37,842 bases of DNA from contig JAHJIX010000019.1 in assembly GCA_018823045.1 (NCBI GenBank), positions 1 to 37,842 on the forward strand. The letters are read 5' to 3'. The stretch is from Patescibacteria group bacterium (GTDB lineage Bacteria > Patescibacteriota > Patescibacteriia > Magasanikbacterales > UBA922). Under the pieces are notes generated by a model that saw only the letters and a list, made by a program, of their open reading frames with translations, had not been told where the DNA came from and did not search any database. The position numbers and the translations under genes are program-made. Within the stretch, counting starts at the first letter, position 1, and each line of letters starts with the position of its first letter. Positions 9,201-19,267 of the stretch are shown here, in pieces.

Positions 9201-11933
9201 TTATTGATTTCCTAAATGAATACCTATACCATTAATGATTGTTGAAGCAGTCGCTCCGCCATTATTTTCTATTGAAGAAATACTTGTTACAAAGCCTTCA
9301 CTTCCATCTAAAATATCAGTACTTTCTAAAGTAATTTCTAATAATTCACCTGAATTCACAACAAAAACATAATTTCCATTTCCATCACCCGCAACTTCAA
9401 CTCCTTGATCATTTTTCACTGCGACAACTGATGCTGGTAAATTACTCAATGTTATATTACTTAAAGATTCACTACCATCAAGATCATTTAATGTTGCCCT
9501 AAATTGAAGAGTATAAGAGGCTTCTACAATATTTCCATCAAATACTTCTGCATTACCTATTACTTCACCATCACTGAATTTTATATTTTCAAAATTCAAT
9601 ACTCTATTTCGAATATTATCTTTGTTATTATTATCATAATTTAATTTTGTATAGTCCAATAATTCTATTGAATCTACTCCTTCCCCACCATCAATAGTAT
9701 TATAGACATTACTTCCTATACGGAGAAAATCATTTCCAGTACCTAAAGTAACGGGCTGAGTTAATTGTTTACTCAAAAAAAGAGTATCATTTCCTTCTCC
9801 AGCCTGAATAGAAGCATAAACATGATGTAACGCTTCAAAAAAATCATCCCCGTCACCTAAGTTCATTACATTGTTTACCTCTCTAGCTACTTGAATATAA
9901 TCATTTCCAGTACCCGCAATTAAAGTATTATTAAAATCTCTTCCAATTTTTAAAATATCATGTCCTTCTCCTAAATCTATAGAACGATTAACTGAGCGAT
10001 TCAAATATAAAGTATCATTTCCTAATCCAGCAACAATACTTCCATTTACATCCCGTTCAACATCAAGTTTGTCATCACCATCCCCCAAAATAATATCTCG
10101 ATTTACATAACGATCTATTTCACACATATCAGCACCATCTCCCATATCAATAATACCATTAACATCTCGCTCAATATATAAACGATCTTGACCTTGAAAT
10201 AAACTTATATTTCCATTAATTTCACCACGAATCATAACCTGATCAATGTCATTTGTTCCATTATAATTTTCATTTAAATTCGTACCTATACCATAAGTCA
10301 TATTCGTAATAATATTTGACAAACGATCAATTTCTGGAAACACAGGAAAACTTCTATTTACTTGATTTTCTTCCAAAGCAACGAGCAACTGAGGAGCTTG
10401 CGCTTCATTATCTTCATTTACTACTAATTCACCAACTTCATTATATAAGGCGTCAATTTCTTCTAAAGAAACAGCCCTATCATAGATACGAATAGTATCA
10501 AGGAGACCATCAAATTCATTTAAAGTATCATTTTGAGATCCAATACGAACATCATTTGTTCTTGATTGAATATTTCCATTTGTTTCTAAACTTGCTAACT
10601 CTTGATTATCAATATAAATTTTCATGGCTTCTCCATCATAAAGAGCAACAACATGATGCCAATCCGTATCATTTATTCTATCAACCCATTCTAAACTCAC
10701 CTCAGTCCAATTTGGTTTATATAAAATAAAATTCACCTTACCATTCGAATCTATCCAAAGGAAATATTGAGAATTTTTAAATATAAAAGCACCACCATCA
10801 CTTAAATCACTTTTTTTAAACCATACAGATAAAGTAATTTCATCTTCAGTAATATTTAGAGAATCACTATTATCTACCAAAACATGCCCACCACTACCAT
10901 CAAAATCTAAACCACTACCTTCTCGCCCATCTGTCCATTCAGCACCATCAATAATACCAGCATTATTATTTCCAGAACTATCAGCTATAGAAGCTCCAAT
11001 ATTTTCATTCATATTCCAATAAGCTACTAATCCTTCTTCTAAATCAATATTATTTTCTTCTACAGGATCAAGTGGCACAGCATAAGAAGAAAAATGCTCT
11101 GCACTAAAACGGATTGTTCCGGCATTACAAGTAATATTTGTACAACTTGGCACCGTTCCTCCATTACAAACCGCACCATTATTTACGACTTCTGCTGAGC
11201 TTCCATAAACATCAGCAGCATAATAAATATCTGTTGGACAATTAATATTATTAAATGAAAGTGTTACCGCAGAATTAAAACTTGCATCAAGATTAGCAGG
11301 GTTCACAGAAATAAATCCTTCTCCAATCTGCACATTACTATCATAATCCTCTCCACTTGCATTTACGGTATATCCATTTGGAAATTCAATTGATCCATGG
11401 GCATTTGCAAGTGTCATATTATCCACCGCAGTCAAATCAGGAACAGATGTAAAATCTGTACTTCCAGGATATTCACTATAACTTGGAAGTGACCCGACTT
11501 GACCTGTATAACAATTGACTGCATTAATTTGTGTATCATTCACAGATACAGCATAATATGTTTTTTCATCACTTCCTACTTCTGGATCTTTTGGAATTTT
11601 AGGAAGATATGCAGAAAGAACATTTGTTAAATCAAGACAAGACTCTTCTAGATTTAATCCACCACAATCAATATCACACCCAGCATTGTTAGTTCCCAAC
11701 ATACGCCAATTCGCATCTACACCATTTGGCAATTGGCCACCATTATCAACCTGATATAAATAAATTGATTGCACAATTGCATCAATATCTTCTACACGCC
11801 GTGCATCACGTGCTTCTTGAAATCGTGTAATTGGATCTAATGCAACAAAAACAACGACCACAATAATTGCTATAATTGCAATGGTTATAAGTAACTCAAT
11901 TAACGTAAATCCTTTCCATCGTTTTGATACCAT
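9201..11933 (-). CDS. Giant prepilin-adhesin: LamG plus 19-residue GxGxD solenoid
   Basis: A 910-residue paralogue of the downstream gene. Residues 1-287 match it closely (WKG|FTLIELL prepilin site, same cysteines, IPKDP, same extension ending FSSYAVP). A LamG domain follows (about 298-505). Residues 579-755 hold ten repeats whose GxGxD motif recurs at exactly 19-residue steps (579, 598, 617, 636, 655, 674, 693, 712, 731, 750), a calcium-binding beta-roll-like design but with one motif per 19 residues in place of the usual nonapeptides. The C-terminal about 135 residues contain DLDGSESLSNITLSNLP, a phrase seen in repeat modules of large RTX adhesins. No Shine-Dalgarno is visible. I infer an extracellular, calcium-stiffened adhesin assembled through the type IV pilus pathway. 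Confidence 0.88.
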   Translation of the reverse strand: MVSKRWKGFTLIELLITIAIIAIIVVVVFVALDPITRFQEARDARRVEDIDAIVQSIYLYQVDNGGQLPNGVDANWRMLGTNNAGCDIDCGGLNLEESCLDLTNVLSAYLPKIPKDPEVGSDEKTYYAVSVNDTQINAVNCYTGQVGSLPSYSEYPGSTDFTSVPDLTAVDNMTLANAHGSIEFPNGYTVNASGEDYDSNVQIGEGFISVNPANLDASFNSAVTLSFNNINCPTDIYYAADVYGSSAEVVNNGAVCNGGTVPSCTNITCNAGTIRFSAEHFSSYAVPLDPVEENNIDLEEGLVAYWNMNENIGASIADSSGNNNAGIIDGAEWTDGREGSGLDFDGSGGHVLVDNSDSLNITEDEITLSVWFKKSDLSDGGAFIFKNSQYFLWIDSNGKVNFILYKPNWTEVSLEWVDRINDTDWHHVVALYDGEAMKIYIDNQELASLETNGNIQSRTNDVRIGSQNDTLNEFDGLLDTIRIYDRAVSLEEIDALYNEVGELVVNEDNEAQAPQLLVALEENQVNRSFPVFPEIDRLSNIITNMTYGIGTNLNENYNGTNDIDQVMIRGEINGNISLFQGQDRLYIERDVNGIIDMGDGADMCEIDRYVNRDIILGDGDDKLDVERDVNGSIVAGLGNDTLYLNRSVNRSIDLGEGHDILKIGRDFNNTLIAGTGNDYIQVAREVNNVMNLGDGDDFFEALHHVYASIQAGEGNDTLFLSKQLTQPVTLGTGNDFLRIGSNVYNTIDGGEGVDSIELLDYTKLNYDNNNKDNIRNRVLNFENIKFSDGEVIGNAEVFDGNIVEASYTLQFRATLNDLDGSESLSNITLSNLPASVVAVKNDQGVEVAGDGNGNYVFVVNSGELLEITLESTDILDGSEGFVTSISSIENNGGATASTIINGIGIHLGNQ
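9669..10199 (-). repeat. Ten 57-bp coding repeats (19-residue GxGxD units)
   Basis: The repeat part of the 910-residue prepilin. Consensus of one unit is GxGxDxLxIxRxVNxxIxL. Spacing is invariant although the sequences have diverged, which implies structural selection on period. First and last units are degenerate. Confidence 0.85.
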
Positions 11934-11991
11934 AATAAATATATGAAGAAATCTTTTTTTTATTATACACGATATTTCTACTTTTTCATAG

Positions 11992-12021
11992 AAAAAACAC
12001 CCAAAAATATGGGTGTTTTTT
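11992..12021 (-). terminator. gdhA terminator
   Basis: AAAAAACACCC and GGGTGTTTTTT pair around an 8-nt loop, 18 bp past the gdhA stop, with T-runs on both strands. Because of the symmetry it could work in both directions. Confidence 0.8.
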
Positions 12022-12038
12022 CTGTTTATAATAGATAT

Positions 12039-13256
12039 TTACATCTTCTCTGCAACGCGTTCAATTGCACTTACAAATGCAGCGGTGCGCATGTCGACCG
12101 CATATTCTTCTTTATTTGCCCAAACCGTATTAAATGCATCCACCATAATTTTTTCTAATTTTTCTAGCACGACTTTTTCTGTCCAGTGTTCCCCTTTTAC
12201 ATTTTGATCCCATTCAAAATAACTTACGGTTACTCCACCGGCATTTGCTAAAACATCTGGGACCACAACAATTCCTTTTTCATGTAATATTTTATCTGCT
12301 TCTGGTGTTGTTGGACCATTAGCCAACTCAACAATAGACTTCGCTTGAATACGACCTACATTTTCTTTCGTAATAACATGCTCTAATGCGGCGGGAATTA
12401 AAATATCTACATCAAGCTCAAGAATTTCTTCATTTGAAATCGTCTCTGTTCCCTCAAAACTAATCACACTTCCTGTTTCTTGTTTATGTTGAGACAATAC
12501 ATCAATTGCCAGTCCTTCCATATTGACTATCGCCCCTTTTGAATCTGAAACGGCAACAATTTTATAGCCTAATCCTGACAAAATACTTGCCATATGACTT
12601 CCTGCATTGCCAAATCCTTGAATAGCGACCGTTGTTTCTTTTGGCTCAAGTGCTAACTTTTTTGCAAGCTCAATTGTACAATACACCCCACCTTGCGCCG
12701 TTGAAAAACTACGTCCTTCAGATCCACCATCTTCAAGAGACTTTCCAGTAATAACCCCTGGATCAGCATACCCAACTAATTTTTCATATTCATTGCGCAT
12801 CCATCCCATAATTTGTGGAGTGGTATACACATCTGGAGCAGGCACATCTTTGTCAGACCCTAAATTGCGCCATAATTTTTGTACATAACCACGAGAAAGA
12901 CGTTCTGTTTCTCCTGCTGATAATTCTTTTGGATCAACAATAACTCCCCCTTTACCACCACCCATTGGGATGTTAACGGTTGCACATTTAATCATCATCC
13001 AAAAAGACAGTGCTTTTACTTCATCTTTACTCACGTTTGGATGGTAACGAATTCCCCCTTTATATGGGCCAAGAACATCATTATATTGACTTCTATAGCC
13101 TGTAAATACTTTTGTTGACCCATCATCCATCTTTACAGGAATAGCCACTTCTAACACTCGTTCTGGATGAGAAAGAATGTTATGAATACTTGGATCAAGA
13201 TTCATAAGTACTGCAGCTGTATTGAGCTGCGTCATTGCGTTATCAAATGCGTTCAT
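12039..13256 (-). CDS. gdhA: Glutamate dehydrogenase (Glu/Leu/Phe/Val DH family)
   Basis: Oxidative deamination of glutamate to 2-oxoglutarate (or the reverse), linking carbon and nitrogen metabolism. The 405-residue length is normal. The N-terminal domain has the glutamate-site YKGGIRYHP (65-73), the catalytic lysine in PMGGGKGG (K102) and the catalytic aspartate in PAPDV (D142). The NAD(P)-binding Rossmann fold begins at GFGNAG (214-219). Substrate could be another amino acid in this family, but the YKGGIR and GGGKGG blocks fit glutamate best. It is flanked by its own terminator and a promoter that carries a TTATCCACA site, so it is monocistronic. For a CPR-type genome with reduced metabolism it would supply ammonium assimilation or 2-oxoglutarate. 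Confidence 0.95.
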   Translation of the reverse strand: MNAFDNAMTQLNTAAVLMNLDPSIHNILSHPERVLEVAIPVKMDDGSTKVFTGYRSQYNDVLGPYKGGIRYHPNVSKDEVKALSFWMMIKCATVNIPMGGGKGGVIVDPKELSAGETERLSRGYVQKLWRNLGSDKDVPAPDVYTTPQIMGWMRNEYEKLVGYADPGVITGKSLEDGGSEGRSFSTAQGGVYCTIELAKKLALEPKETTVAIQGFGNAGSHMASILSGLGYKIVAVSDSKGAIVNMEGLAIDVLSQHKQETGSVISFEGTETISNEEILELDVDILIPAALEHVITKENVGRIQAKSIVELANGPTTPEADKILHEKGIVVVPDVLANAGGVTVSYFEWDQNVKGEHWTEKVVLEKLEKIMVDAFNTVWANKEEYAVDMRTAAFVSAIERVAEKM

Positions 13257-13292
13257 ATTTTTTTCATTAAATACTAAATCACTATGACATTA

Positions 13293-13331
13293 ATCATACA
13301 CTATACATAAAAAAATGGTAGATGTGGATAA
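13293..13331 (-). promoter_or_regulatory. gdhA promoter with TTATCCACA site
   Basis: Minus strand: TTATCCACA (13323-13331), 1 bp, CTACCA (13316-13321) as a weak -35, 17 bp, TATGAT (13293-13298). The weak -35 beside a conserved 9-mer suggests an activator site. The geometry repeats at trxA and at 35667. Confidence 0.55.
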
Positions 13332-13358
13332 AAAAAGTGCTATATCTAGCACTTTTTT
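13331..13358 (-). terminator. Terminator after the DUF4349 gene
   Basis: AAAAAAGTGCTA and TAGCACTTTTTT form a perfect stem with a 4-nt loop, 17 bp past the stop at 13375. It abuts the TTATCCACA site of the gdhA promoter. Confidence 0.8.
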
Positions 13359-13374
13359 ATTTGAATTATCCTTA

Positions 13375-14310
13375 TTATTTTTTCTTCACCTTTCGAACGA
13401 CACCCCAAATCACTAAAGCAATAATTACCCATACAGGAATAAATACCAATACCCAAATCATAAAGTTCACAAGTCCAATACCAAATCCTCGTAAACTTCT
13501 GATTGCATCTTTTACAATAGCAAGTGGTTTCCAACTATCATCGTTATCAACAACTGGGAGCATACTTGGATCTGTTGAGAGATGAACCGTTAAAGTAGAT
13601 AAATCTGCACTTTGTTTTAAATACTTCATCCGTCCTTCAATACGCTCAATATCTCGACGCACATTTGTCAGCTCTCGCTGAACAGCAAGTACATCTTCAA
13701 TTTCTACTGCACGCTCCATAATTGTTAAAAATTGACTTTCTGCTGCACGTAAATTTCCTAATTGCGCATCTAAATCAACAAACTCTTCTGTCACATCAGT
13801 ACCGGTGACTGATTCTGACTCAACACTTCCAAGTGCTGTTACTTGTGAAATGCTTCCGTCAAAATCTTTTGCAGGCACGCGTACACGCACTGTTGCATAT
13901 GGCGCAAGACCATGTTCATACACAGTGCTTTCAACAACAAAACCTCCTGATTTTTCTGCTAAACTAATTACTTGATCAACGGCCAAACGCACATCCTGGA
14001 CAACCAAAGACAATTCTCCCGTTTTAATAATCAGACGCTCTGTTGTCTCTACACTTGCTCCATCATCCATATCGATGCTATCTGATATCACGCGAGAAGA
14101 AACAGTCTTTTGCATAGAAATACTCGCACTTTCTTCATAAGCCATGTCATTCATAGCACTCGGCATCGCCATTCCATAATCAAAACCAGTTACACTAGTA
14201 CTACTAAAATTTACAATAAAAAATCTTATTGCAGCCAAAATAATCAAACACAGGACAACTATACCAACTCCCCCTAACCACGCAAGATAACGCTTTGTTT
14301 TTTTCTCCAT
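13375..14310 (-). CDS. DUF4349 membrane protein
   Basis: A 311-residue protein matching the DUF4349 pattern: N-terminal TM (about residues 11-33), an extracellular region with two beta-alpha units (TGELSLVVQDVRLAVDQV and the VRVRVPAKDF segment), a coiled coil (about 185-235, LDAQLGNLRAAESQFLTIM onward), a short beta segment STLTVHLS, and a C-terminal TM (about 280-303) ending in Lys-rich RKVKKK. The order and the two membrane anchors fit the family well. Biochemical role is unknown; it probably sits in the cytoplasmic membrane with the coiled coil outside. It follows trxA but has its own extended -10 (TGTTATACT, 14339-14347), so linkage to thioredoxin is only positional. Confidence 0.85.
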   Translation of the reverse strand: MEKKTKRYLAWLGGVGIVVLCLIILAAIRFFIVNFSSTSVTGFDYGMAMPSAMNDMAYEESASISMQKTVSSRVISDSIDMDDGASVETTERLIIKTGELSLVVQDVRLAVDQVISLAEKSGGFVVESTVYEHGLAPYATVRVRVPAKDFDGSISQVTALGSVESESVTGTDVTEEFVDLDAQLGNLRAAESQFLTIMERAVEIEDVLAVQRELTNVRRDIERIEGRMKYLKQSADLSTLTVHLSTDPSMLPVVDNDDSWKPLAIVKDAIRSLRGFGIGLVNFMIWVLVFIPVWVIIALVIWGVVRKVKKK

Positions 14311-14338
14311 ATATTATATTAAAAATAAAGATACTCTG

Positions 14339-14347
14339 AGTATAACA
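14339..14347 (-). promoter_or_regulatory. Extended -10 of the DUF4349 gene
   Basis: TGTTATACT on the minus strand, about 30 bp upstream of the ATG and directly downstream of the trxA terminator. The -35 is weak. Confidence 0.5.
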
Positions 14348-14348
14348 C

Positions 14349-14378
14349 AAGATCCCCCACATTGTGGAGGATCTTTTT
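14349..14378 (-). terminator. trxA terminator
   Basis: AAGATCCCCCACA and TGTGGAGGATCTT form a long stem followed by T-runs, 13 bp past the trxA stop. Confidence 0.8.
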
Positions 14379-14390
14379 ATATATTCAATC

Positions 14391-14714
14391 TTATTTGTGT
14401 TTTTCAATTACTTCTTTGAGGGCTTCTTTTTGCATTCCACCAACAAGCTGATCAACGACTTGTCCGCCTTTAAATACCAAAAAGGTTGGAATACTCATTA
14501 CTTGATATTTTCCTGCAGTATTTGGATTTTCGTCAACATTGACTTTTCCAACTTTCACGCCTTGTCCTGCGTATTCTTCTGCTAATTGATCAACAATTGG
14601 TCCCATCATTTGACATGGTCCACACCAAGGAGCCCAAAAATCTACTAAAGTAAGTGTTCCTGCTTCAATGACTTCTGCACCAAAATTTGCATCAGTTAAT
14701 ATTAATTCTGCCAT
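14391..14714 (-). CDS. trxA: Thioredoxin
   Basis: Cytoplasmic dithiol reductant for disulfide exchange. The 107-residue protein has the classical active site WCGPC at 30-34, DFWAPW before it, and the cis-proline segment MSIPTFLVFKGG near residues 73-84. Length and motif are those of standard TrxA, with no extra domain or signal peptide. It has its own terminator and a promoter bearing TTATCCACA next to a TTGACG -35, so expression is probably individually controlled. No Shine-Dalgarno precedes the ATG. Confidence 0.96.
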   Translation of the reverse strand: MAELILTDANFGAEVIEAGTLTLVDFWAPWCGPCQMMGPIVDQLAEEYAGQGVKVGKVNVDENPNTAGKYQVMSIPTFLVFKGGQVVDQLVGGMQKEALKEVIEKHK

Positions 14715-14754
14715 ATATTTGTATATATAATAAATAAAACTTAAATATACTCGT

Positions 14755-14794
14755 ATGCTATCAGTTATACCCTACTTTCGTCAATTGTGGATAA
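14755..14794 (-). promoter_or_regulatory. trxA promoter with TTATCCACA site
   Basis: Minus strand: TTATCCACA (14786-14794), 1 bp, TTGACG (14779-14784), 18 bp, TAGCAT (14755-14760). The 9-mer directly abuts the -35, as at the gdhA and ACR3-like genes. Confidence 0.6.
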
Positions 14795-14811
14795 AAAATA
14801 TATGTCAAAAT

Positions 14812-14842
14812 AAAAAAAGCCAGTACATCTACTGACTTTTTT
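14812..14842 (-). terminator. infB terminator
   Basis: GTCAGTA and TACTGGC pair around a 4-nt loop with A- and T-runs on either side, about 15 bp past the infB stop. Confidence 0.75.
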
Positions 14843-14856
14843 TGTATCACTGTTAT

Positions 14857-16884
14857 TTATGATAATTCTAATTTTCGTACTCGCTTTTCTTCTGTATACA
14901 CTTCAATAATGTCACCTTCAATCAATTTTTCTTTTCCTTCAAATCGAAGACCACACTCAGAACCAGCGGATACTTTCTTTTCTTCTTGTTGACCAATCTG
15001 ACAAGAAATAATTTTACCCACAGCAATATGCTCTCCATCTCTGACAACACGCGCTAATGTATTTGGCATTAATTTTCCAGTCTTTGCCAGTCCACCAACA
15101 ATCATTTGTTTTTTCTCTGTTCTAAAGATTGCACGAACTTCAAATGTTCCAATTTCTGTTACAACAATTTCAACATCAAGTAATTTTTCAAGTTCTTCAT
15201 TTACCCAATCAAGTAATCCATAAATCACTTCAAATTTATGAACTGGCATACGTTTTTCTCTTAAAATTTCTTCGGCACTTGATGATGGTTTTACATTAAA
15301 CGCAATCAAATGACCATTTCCTGATTCTGCTTTTGACACATCATCTCCTGTAATGTTTCCAAGCCCTTTTCCGATAATTTTAATACCCACCTCATCATGA
15401 AGTACTTTGTCAAAAGAACCAATAATCGCTTCAAGAGAACCAAGTACATCTGCTTTAATCACTAAATTTAATGTCTTATGTTTCTTTTCGTCATCTCCTG
15501 AATGATCTTCAATCTTCATCGTTTGTTTTTGCGCACCTGTTTGTTCATTTCTTTTTTGTTTTACATCAATCTTTTTTGCATTTTTTACATCGCCCACATT
15601 CAATACATCTCCTACTTCTGGGGCAACTTTAAATCCCATAATTTGTACAGGAACCGATGGACCAGCTTCATCAATCATTTTTCCTGTATAATCCTTCATT
15701 GCTTTTACTTTTCCGTAAATTTCATTATGAATCACTAAGGGTGATCCTTTTTTTAATGTCCCCGCTTGAATTAAAATAGTTGCGACCGGCCCCATATGTT
15801 TATCTACATGAGATTCAATCACTGTTCCAATTGCATCAATTGTTTTATCAGCTTGAATGTTTGCTTCATGAACATCAGCTACCAACAATAACACATCAAG
15901 TAATTTATCGATATGTAATTTTTCTTTCGCAGAAATTTCTACCATAGGAACAGTCCCCCCCCAATCTTCAGCAATCACCCCATGCTGTGATAATTCTGTT
16001 TTTGTTCGTTGCACATCTGCGGCTTCTTTATCTACTTTATTAATCGCAACAACAAATGGTAATTTTGCCGCTTTTAAAATTTGAATCACCTCTTTTGTTT
16101 GTGGTTTTACTCCATCATCTGCCGCAACAACTAAAATGCCAATATCTGCAACTTTTGCACCACGACTTCTCATAACAGTAAATGCTTCATGTCCTGGAGT
16201 ATCAATAAAAGTTAAGGCTCGTTCTTCTTTTGTTTTTGGATCTTTCCACATCGTTTGGTACGCACCAATATGCTGTGTAATACCACCTGACTCTGTATCG
16301 ATAATATTTGCTTCACGAATTGTATCAAGTAATTTTGTTTTTCCATGATCGACATGACCCATCACAATAATTACAGGATCTCTTTTTTCTACATTAATTG
16401 CATTTGTGAGTGCCTCTTCTACTGCTGAAGATTGTTCTACTTCTTTTTGAATATCTACATCTTGTACTTCTTCTGCTTCTACAAAAAAACCTAACTCTTC
16501 TGCAATAACACCTGCCGTATCAAAATCAATAAACTGATTTTGATTTGCAAGTACTCCATTACGCATAAGCTCAGTAATCACCTGTGAAATTGGTAATTCT
16601 AATTTTTCAGAAAATTCACGGACAGTGATTCGTGAAGGAAGTAATACTAAATGTCCACTTTCTTTTCGTAATTCTTTTTCTTTATTTCTTTTTTCTTCTT
16701 GCTCTTGTTTTCGTTTTTTTTCTAAATCACGTTTAATTTTTGGCCATGCACGCATGATTTGTTGTGCCACTTTATTATCTACTTTGACGGCTTTCATTCC
16801 AACATCAAAACCATACTCAGGCAATATGCGAAGTAATTCTTTAGGATGAACACGGAGTCGACGTGCGAGTTCTGTAACATTCAT
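14857..16884 (-). CDS. infB: Translation initiation factor IF-2
   Basis: GTPase that places fMet-tRNA on the 30S subunit and promotes subunit joining. The 675-residue protein begins with an IF2_N helix-turn fold ([20 protein letters not shown]), a Lys/Glu-rich linker, a second IF2_N-like unit near 88-112, then the G domain: G1 GHVDHGKT 176-183, G3 DTPGHE 228-233, G4 NKVD 282-285. Domains II and III and the fMet-tRNA-binding C domain follow and are complete to the end. Compared with the roughly 890-residue E. coli protein the N-terminal region is short, as in many small genomes. A strong promoter lies about 90 bp upstream; the ATG has no Shine-Dalgarno. Confidence 0.96.
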   Translation of the reverse strand: MNVTELARRLRVHPKELLRILPEYGFDVGMKAVKVDNKVAQQIMRAWPKIKRDLEKKRKQEQEEKRNKEKELRKESGHLVLLPSRITVREFSEKLELPISQVITELMRNGVLANQNQFIDFDTAGVIAEELGFFVEAEEVQDVDIQKEVEQSSAVEEALTNAINVEKRDPVIIVMGHVDHGKTKLLDTIREANIIDTESGGITQHIGAYQTMWKDPKTKEERALTFIDTPGHEAFTVMRSRGAKVADIGILVVAADDGVKPQTKEVIQILKAAKLPFVVAINKVDKEAADVQRTKTELSQHGVIAEDWGGTVPMVEISAKEKLHIDKLLDVLLLVADVHEANIQADKTIDAIGTVIESHVDKHMGPVATILIQAGTLKKGSPLVIHNEIYGKVKAMKDYTGKMIDEAGPSVPVQIMGFKVAPEVGDVLNVGDVKNAKKIDVKQKRNEQTGAQKQTMKIEDHSGDDEKKHKTLNLVIKADVLGSLEAIIGSFDKVLHDEVGIKIIGKGLGNITGDDVSKAESGNGHLIAFNVKPSSSAEEILREKRMPVHKFEVIYGLLDWVNEELEKLLDVEIVVTEIGTFEVRAIFRTEKKQMIVGGLAKTGKLMPNTLARVVRDGEHIAVGKIISCQIGQQEEKKVSAGSECGLRFEGKEKLIEGDIIEVYTEEKRVRKLELS

Positions 16885-16976
16885 AGAGGTAAAAACGTTT
16901 ATTGAGTAAAGAAAACGTATAATAGAAAAAATATCTTCACATAGTAGACATGCTCTCTACTATACATTTGCTCTAA

Positions 16977-17005
16977 ATTATACTAAAAATAGATTAAAAA
17001 GTCAA
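16977..17005 (-). promoter_or_regulatory. infB promoter
   Basis: Minus strand TTGACT (17000-17005), 17 bp, perfect TATAAT (16977-16982). It leaves a leader of about 85 nt before the infB ATG. Confidence 0.8.
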
Positions 17006-17111
17006 TATAATTGCTTAAAGCTACGACTTTTTTACGCAAAAACAATACAAATCTGTCTAAAATCTCTTATACGATATTAAAAAAATATATTAGACGAGTT
17101 CCAAAGAAGGC

Positions 17112-17137
17112 AAAAACACCCGTTTCCGGGTGTTTTT
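17112..17137 (-). terminator. hppA terminator
   Basis: AAAAACACCCG, loop TTTC, CGGGTGTTTTT: a strong intrinsic terminator 16 bp past the hppA stop. The rest of 17006-17111 shows nothing I can assign. Confidence 0.85.
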
Positions 17138-17152
17138 CTTCTTTCAATCAAA

Positions 17153-19135
17153 TTATAGCAATCCAACTATCAATAGTGCAACAATATTTGCAACTTTAAT
17201 CATTGGGTTAATTGCAGGACCAGCTGTATCTTTATATGGATCACCGACAGTATCACCAGTCACAGCCGCTTGATGAGCAAAGCTTCCTTTTCCACCATGA
17301 TTTCCATCTTCGATATATTTTTTTGCATTATCCCAAGCCCCACCACCGGTCGTCATTGAAATAGCAACAAATAGTCCTGTAATAATTGTTCCAACAAGTA
17401 GACCACCAAGTGCGGCTGGTCCTAAGAACCAACCCACTAAAATTGGAGCAACAATTGGAATCAATGCTGGTAAAATCATTTGACCAATCGCGCCTTTTGT
17501 TACGATATCAACACAACGTGCATAATCTGGTTTACCAGTACCTTCCATGATTCCTTTAATTTCTTTAAATTGACGACGAACTTCTTCTACCACACTTCCG
17601 GCTACTTTTCCAACAGATTCCATTAAGTATGCACCAAATAGGTATGGAAGTAACCCGCCAATAAACAATCCAACTAATACATTTGGATCATCAATACGAA
17701 ATACAGTACTAATGCCATAATCGCTTAATTTGTGTGTATAATCAGCAAAGAGAACTAAGGCAGCAAGAGCAGCTGATCCAATTGCGTATCCTTTCGTTAC
17801 CGCTTTTGTTGTATTTCCGACTGCGTCAAGCATGTCTGTTGTTTTACGAACATCTTCATCAAGTCCTGCCATTTCAGCAATACCACCAGCATTATCTGTA
17901 ATTGGTCCGTATGCGTCAATTGCAACAACAATTCCTGTCATAGATAACATGGCCATTGCAGCAATTGCAATACCGTATAATCCAGCAAATCCGTATGTAA
18001 GAAGTACACTCACCGCAATGAAAATTACAGGAAGTGCCGTTGCTTGCATAGAAACAGCTAAACCTGAAATAACATTTGTTCCGTGCCCTGTTTCACTTGC
18101 TTTTGCAATTTGTTGTACTGGTTTATGTTCTGTTGATGTATAATATTCAGTCACCCAAAACATGAGTCCTGTTAATGCAATTCCAACAAACCCACTTAAA
18201 AAGAGATCCATTGTACCCACTTTTAACATTGGGGCATAGTAATCACTCACAAAGTAAATCGCCACAAGTGCAAGAAGTGATGAAACAATCAATCCTTTAT
18301 ATAGTGCCCCCATGATATTTTTTCCTTTTCCTAATTTGATAAAGAACATTCCAATAATTGAGGCAATAATAGATACTCCTCCGATTACTAATGGAAATTC
18401 AATTGCAGCTCCTTTATTTACAAAAGTTAAGTACCCAAGTACCATCGTTGCCACTGCAGTTACTGCATATGTTTCAAATAAATCTGCTGCCATTCCAGCA
18501 CAATCACCTACATTATCACCAACATTATCAGCAATCACCGCAGGATTTCTTGGATCATCTTCTGGAATTCCAGCTTCTACTTTACCAACAAGATCAGCAC
18601 CAACGTCTGCTGCTTTAGTAAAGATTCCACCACCAATACGAGCAAAAATAGAAATAAGACTTCCACCAAATGCAAGACCAATGAGTGCATCAACATCTTT
18701 AAAGATTAAATAAAATCCAGTCACACCAAGTAAACCAAGTCCTACAACAAGTAAACCAGTCACTGATCCACCTTTTACAGCAAGATTTAATCCTTGTGCT
18801 AATCCTTTTTTTGACGCTTCTGTTGTTCGGACATTTGCTTTCACAGAAATAATCATGCCTAAATATCCAGCAACGCCAGAAAATATAGCACCAACTAAAA
18901 ATCCAATACCAGTGTTTACACCAAGTGTTAACCATAAAACGGCAAACACAGCAATAGATACATATCCGATCGTTTTATATTGACGACCTAAATATGCACG
19001 GGCTCCTTCTTCAATTGCAGTTGCGATGCTTTGCATCTTATCTGATCCAGCTGGTTGTTTTTTAATCCACTGCATCAAAAAGACACCGTATAAAATTGCG
19101 GCTACTGCCGGGACAATTGTTAATGCGATGAACAT
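17153..19135 (-). CDS. hppA: K+-independent H+-translocating membrane pyrophosphatase
   Basis: Couples hydrolysis of pyrophosphate to proton export across the cytoplasmic membrane. The 660-residue protein is all membrane helices with the family signatures: [20 protein letters not shown] (168-187), [19 protein letters not shown] (193-211), and the C-terminal [12 protein letters not shown] and [13 protein letters not shown] blocks. In the GNTTxA motif the variable residue is lysine (K444), which established work links to the K+-independent, proton-pumping class (alanine marks K+-dependent enzymes). It would recover energy from pyrophosphate made in tRNA charging and nucleic acid synthesis, useful in a fermentative reduced cell. 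Monocistronic, with its own promoter and terminator. Confidence 0.96.
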   Translation of the reverse strand: MFIALTIVPAVAAILYGVFLMQWIKKQPAGSDKMQSIATAIEEGARAYLGRQYKTIGYVSIAVFAVLWLTLGVNTGIGFLVGAIFSGVAGYLGMIISVKANVRTTEASKKGLAQGLNLAVKGGSVTGLLVVGLGLLGVTGFYLIFKDVDALIGLAFGGSLISIFARIGGGIFTKAADVGADLVGKVEAGIPEDDPRNPAVIADNVGDNVGDCAGMAADLFETYAVTAVATMVLGYLTFVNKGAAIEFPLVIGGVSIIASIIGMFFIKLGKGKNIMGALYKGLIVSSLLALVAIYFVSDYYAPMLKVGTMDLFLSGFVGIALTGLMFWVTEYYTSTEHKPVQQIAKASETGHGTNVISGLAVSMQATALPVIFIAVSVLLTYGFAGLYGIAIAAMAMLSMTGIVVAIDAYGPITDNAGGIAEMAGLDEDVRKTTDMLDAVGNTTKAVTKGYAIGSAALAALVLFADYTHKLSDYGISTVFRIDDPNVLVGLFIGGLLPYLFGAYLMESVGKVAGSVVEEVRRQFKEIKGIMEGTGKPDYARCVDIVTKGAIGQMILPALIPIVAPILVGWFLGPAALGGLLVGTIITGLFVAISMTTGGGAWDNAKKYIEDGNHGGKGSFAHQAAVTGDTVGDPYKDTAGPAINPMIKVANIVALLIVGLL

Positions 19136-19179
19136 ATTGCTCTAAGGTTAGCATTAATAAATAATATATAAGTGGGTAT

Positions 19180-19208
19180 ATCATAGCCTAAAATCAAAAA
19201 GAAATCAA
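19180..19208 (-). promoter_or_regulatory. hppA promoter
   Basis: Minus strand TTGATT (19203-19208), 17 bp, TATGAT (19180-19185), about 45 bp before the hppA ATG. Confidence 0.65.
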
Positions 19209-19267
19209 GATATTCTATACACATCACCAAGAAAAATTTAAACTATTTTGCTTATTCTAGCGAAATA

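Noticed and set aside
18312-18713. Open frame on the plus strand opposite hppA
   Set aside because: It is a shadow of the conserved pyrophosphatase coding sequence, with no start signal of its own.
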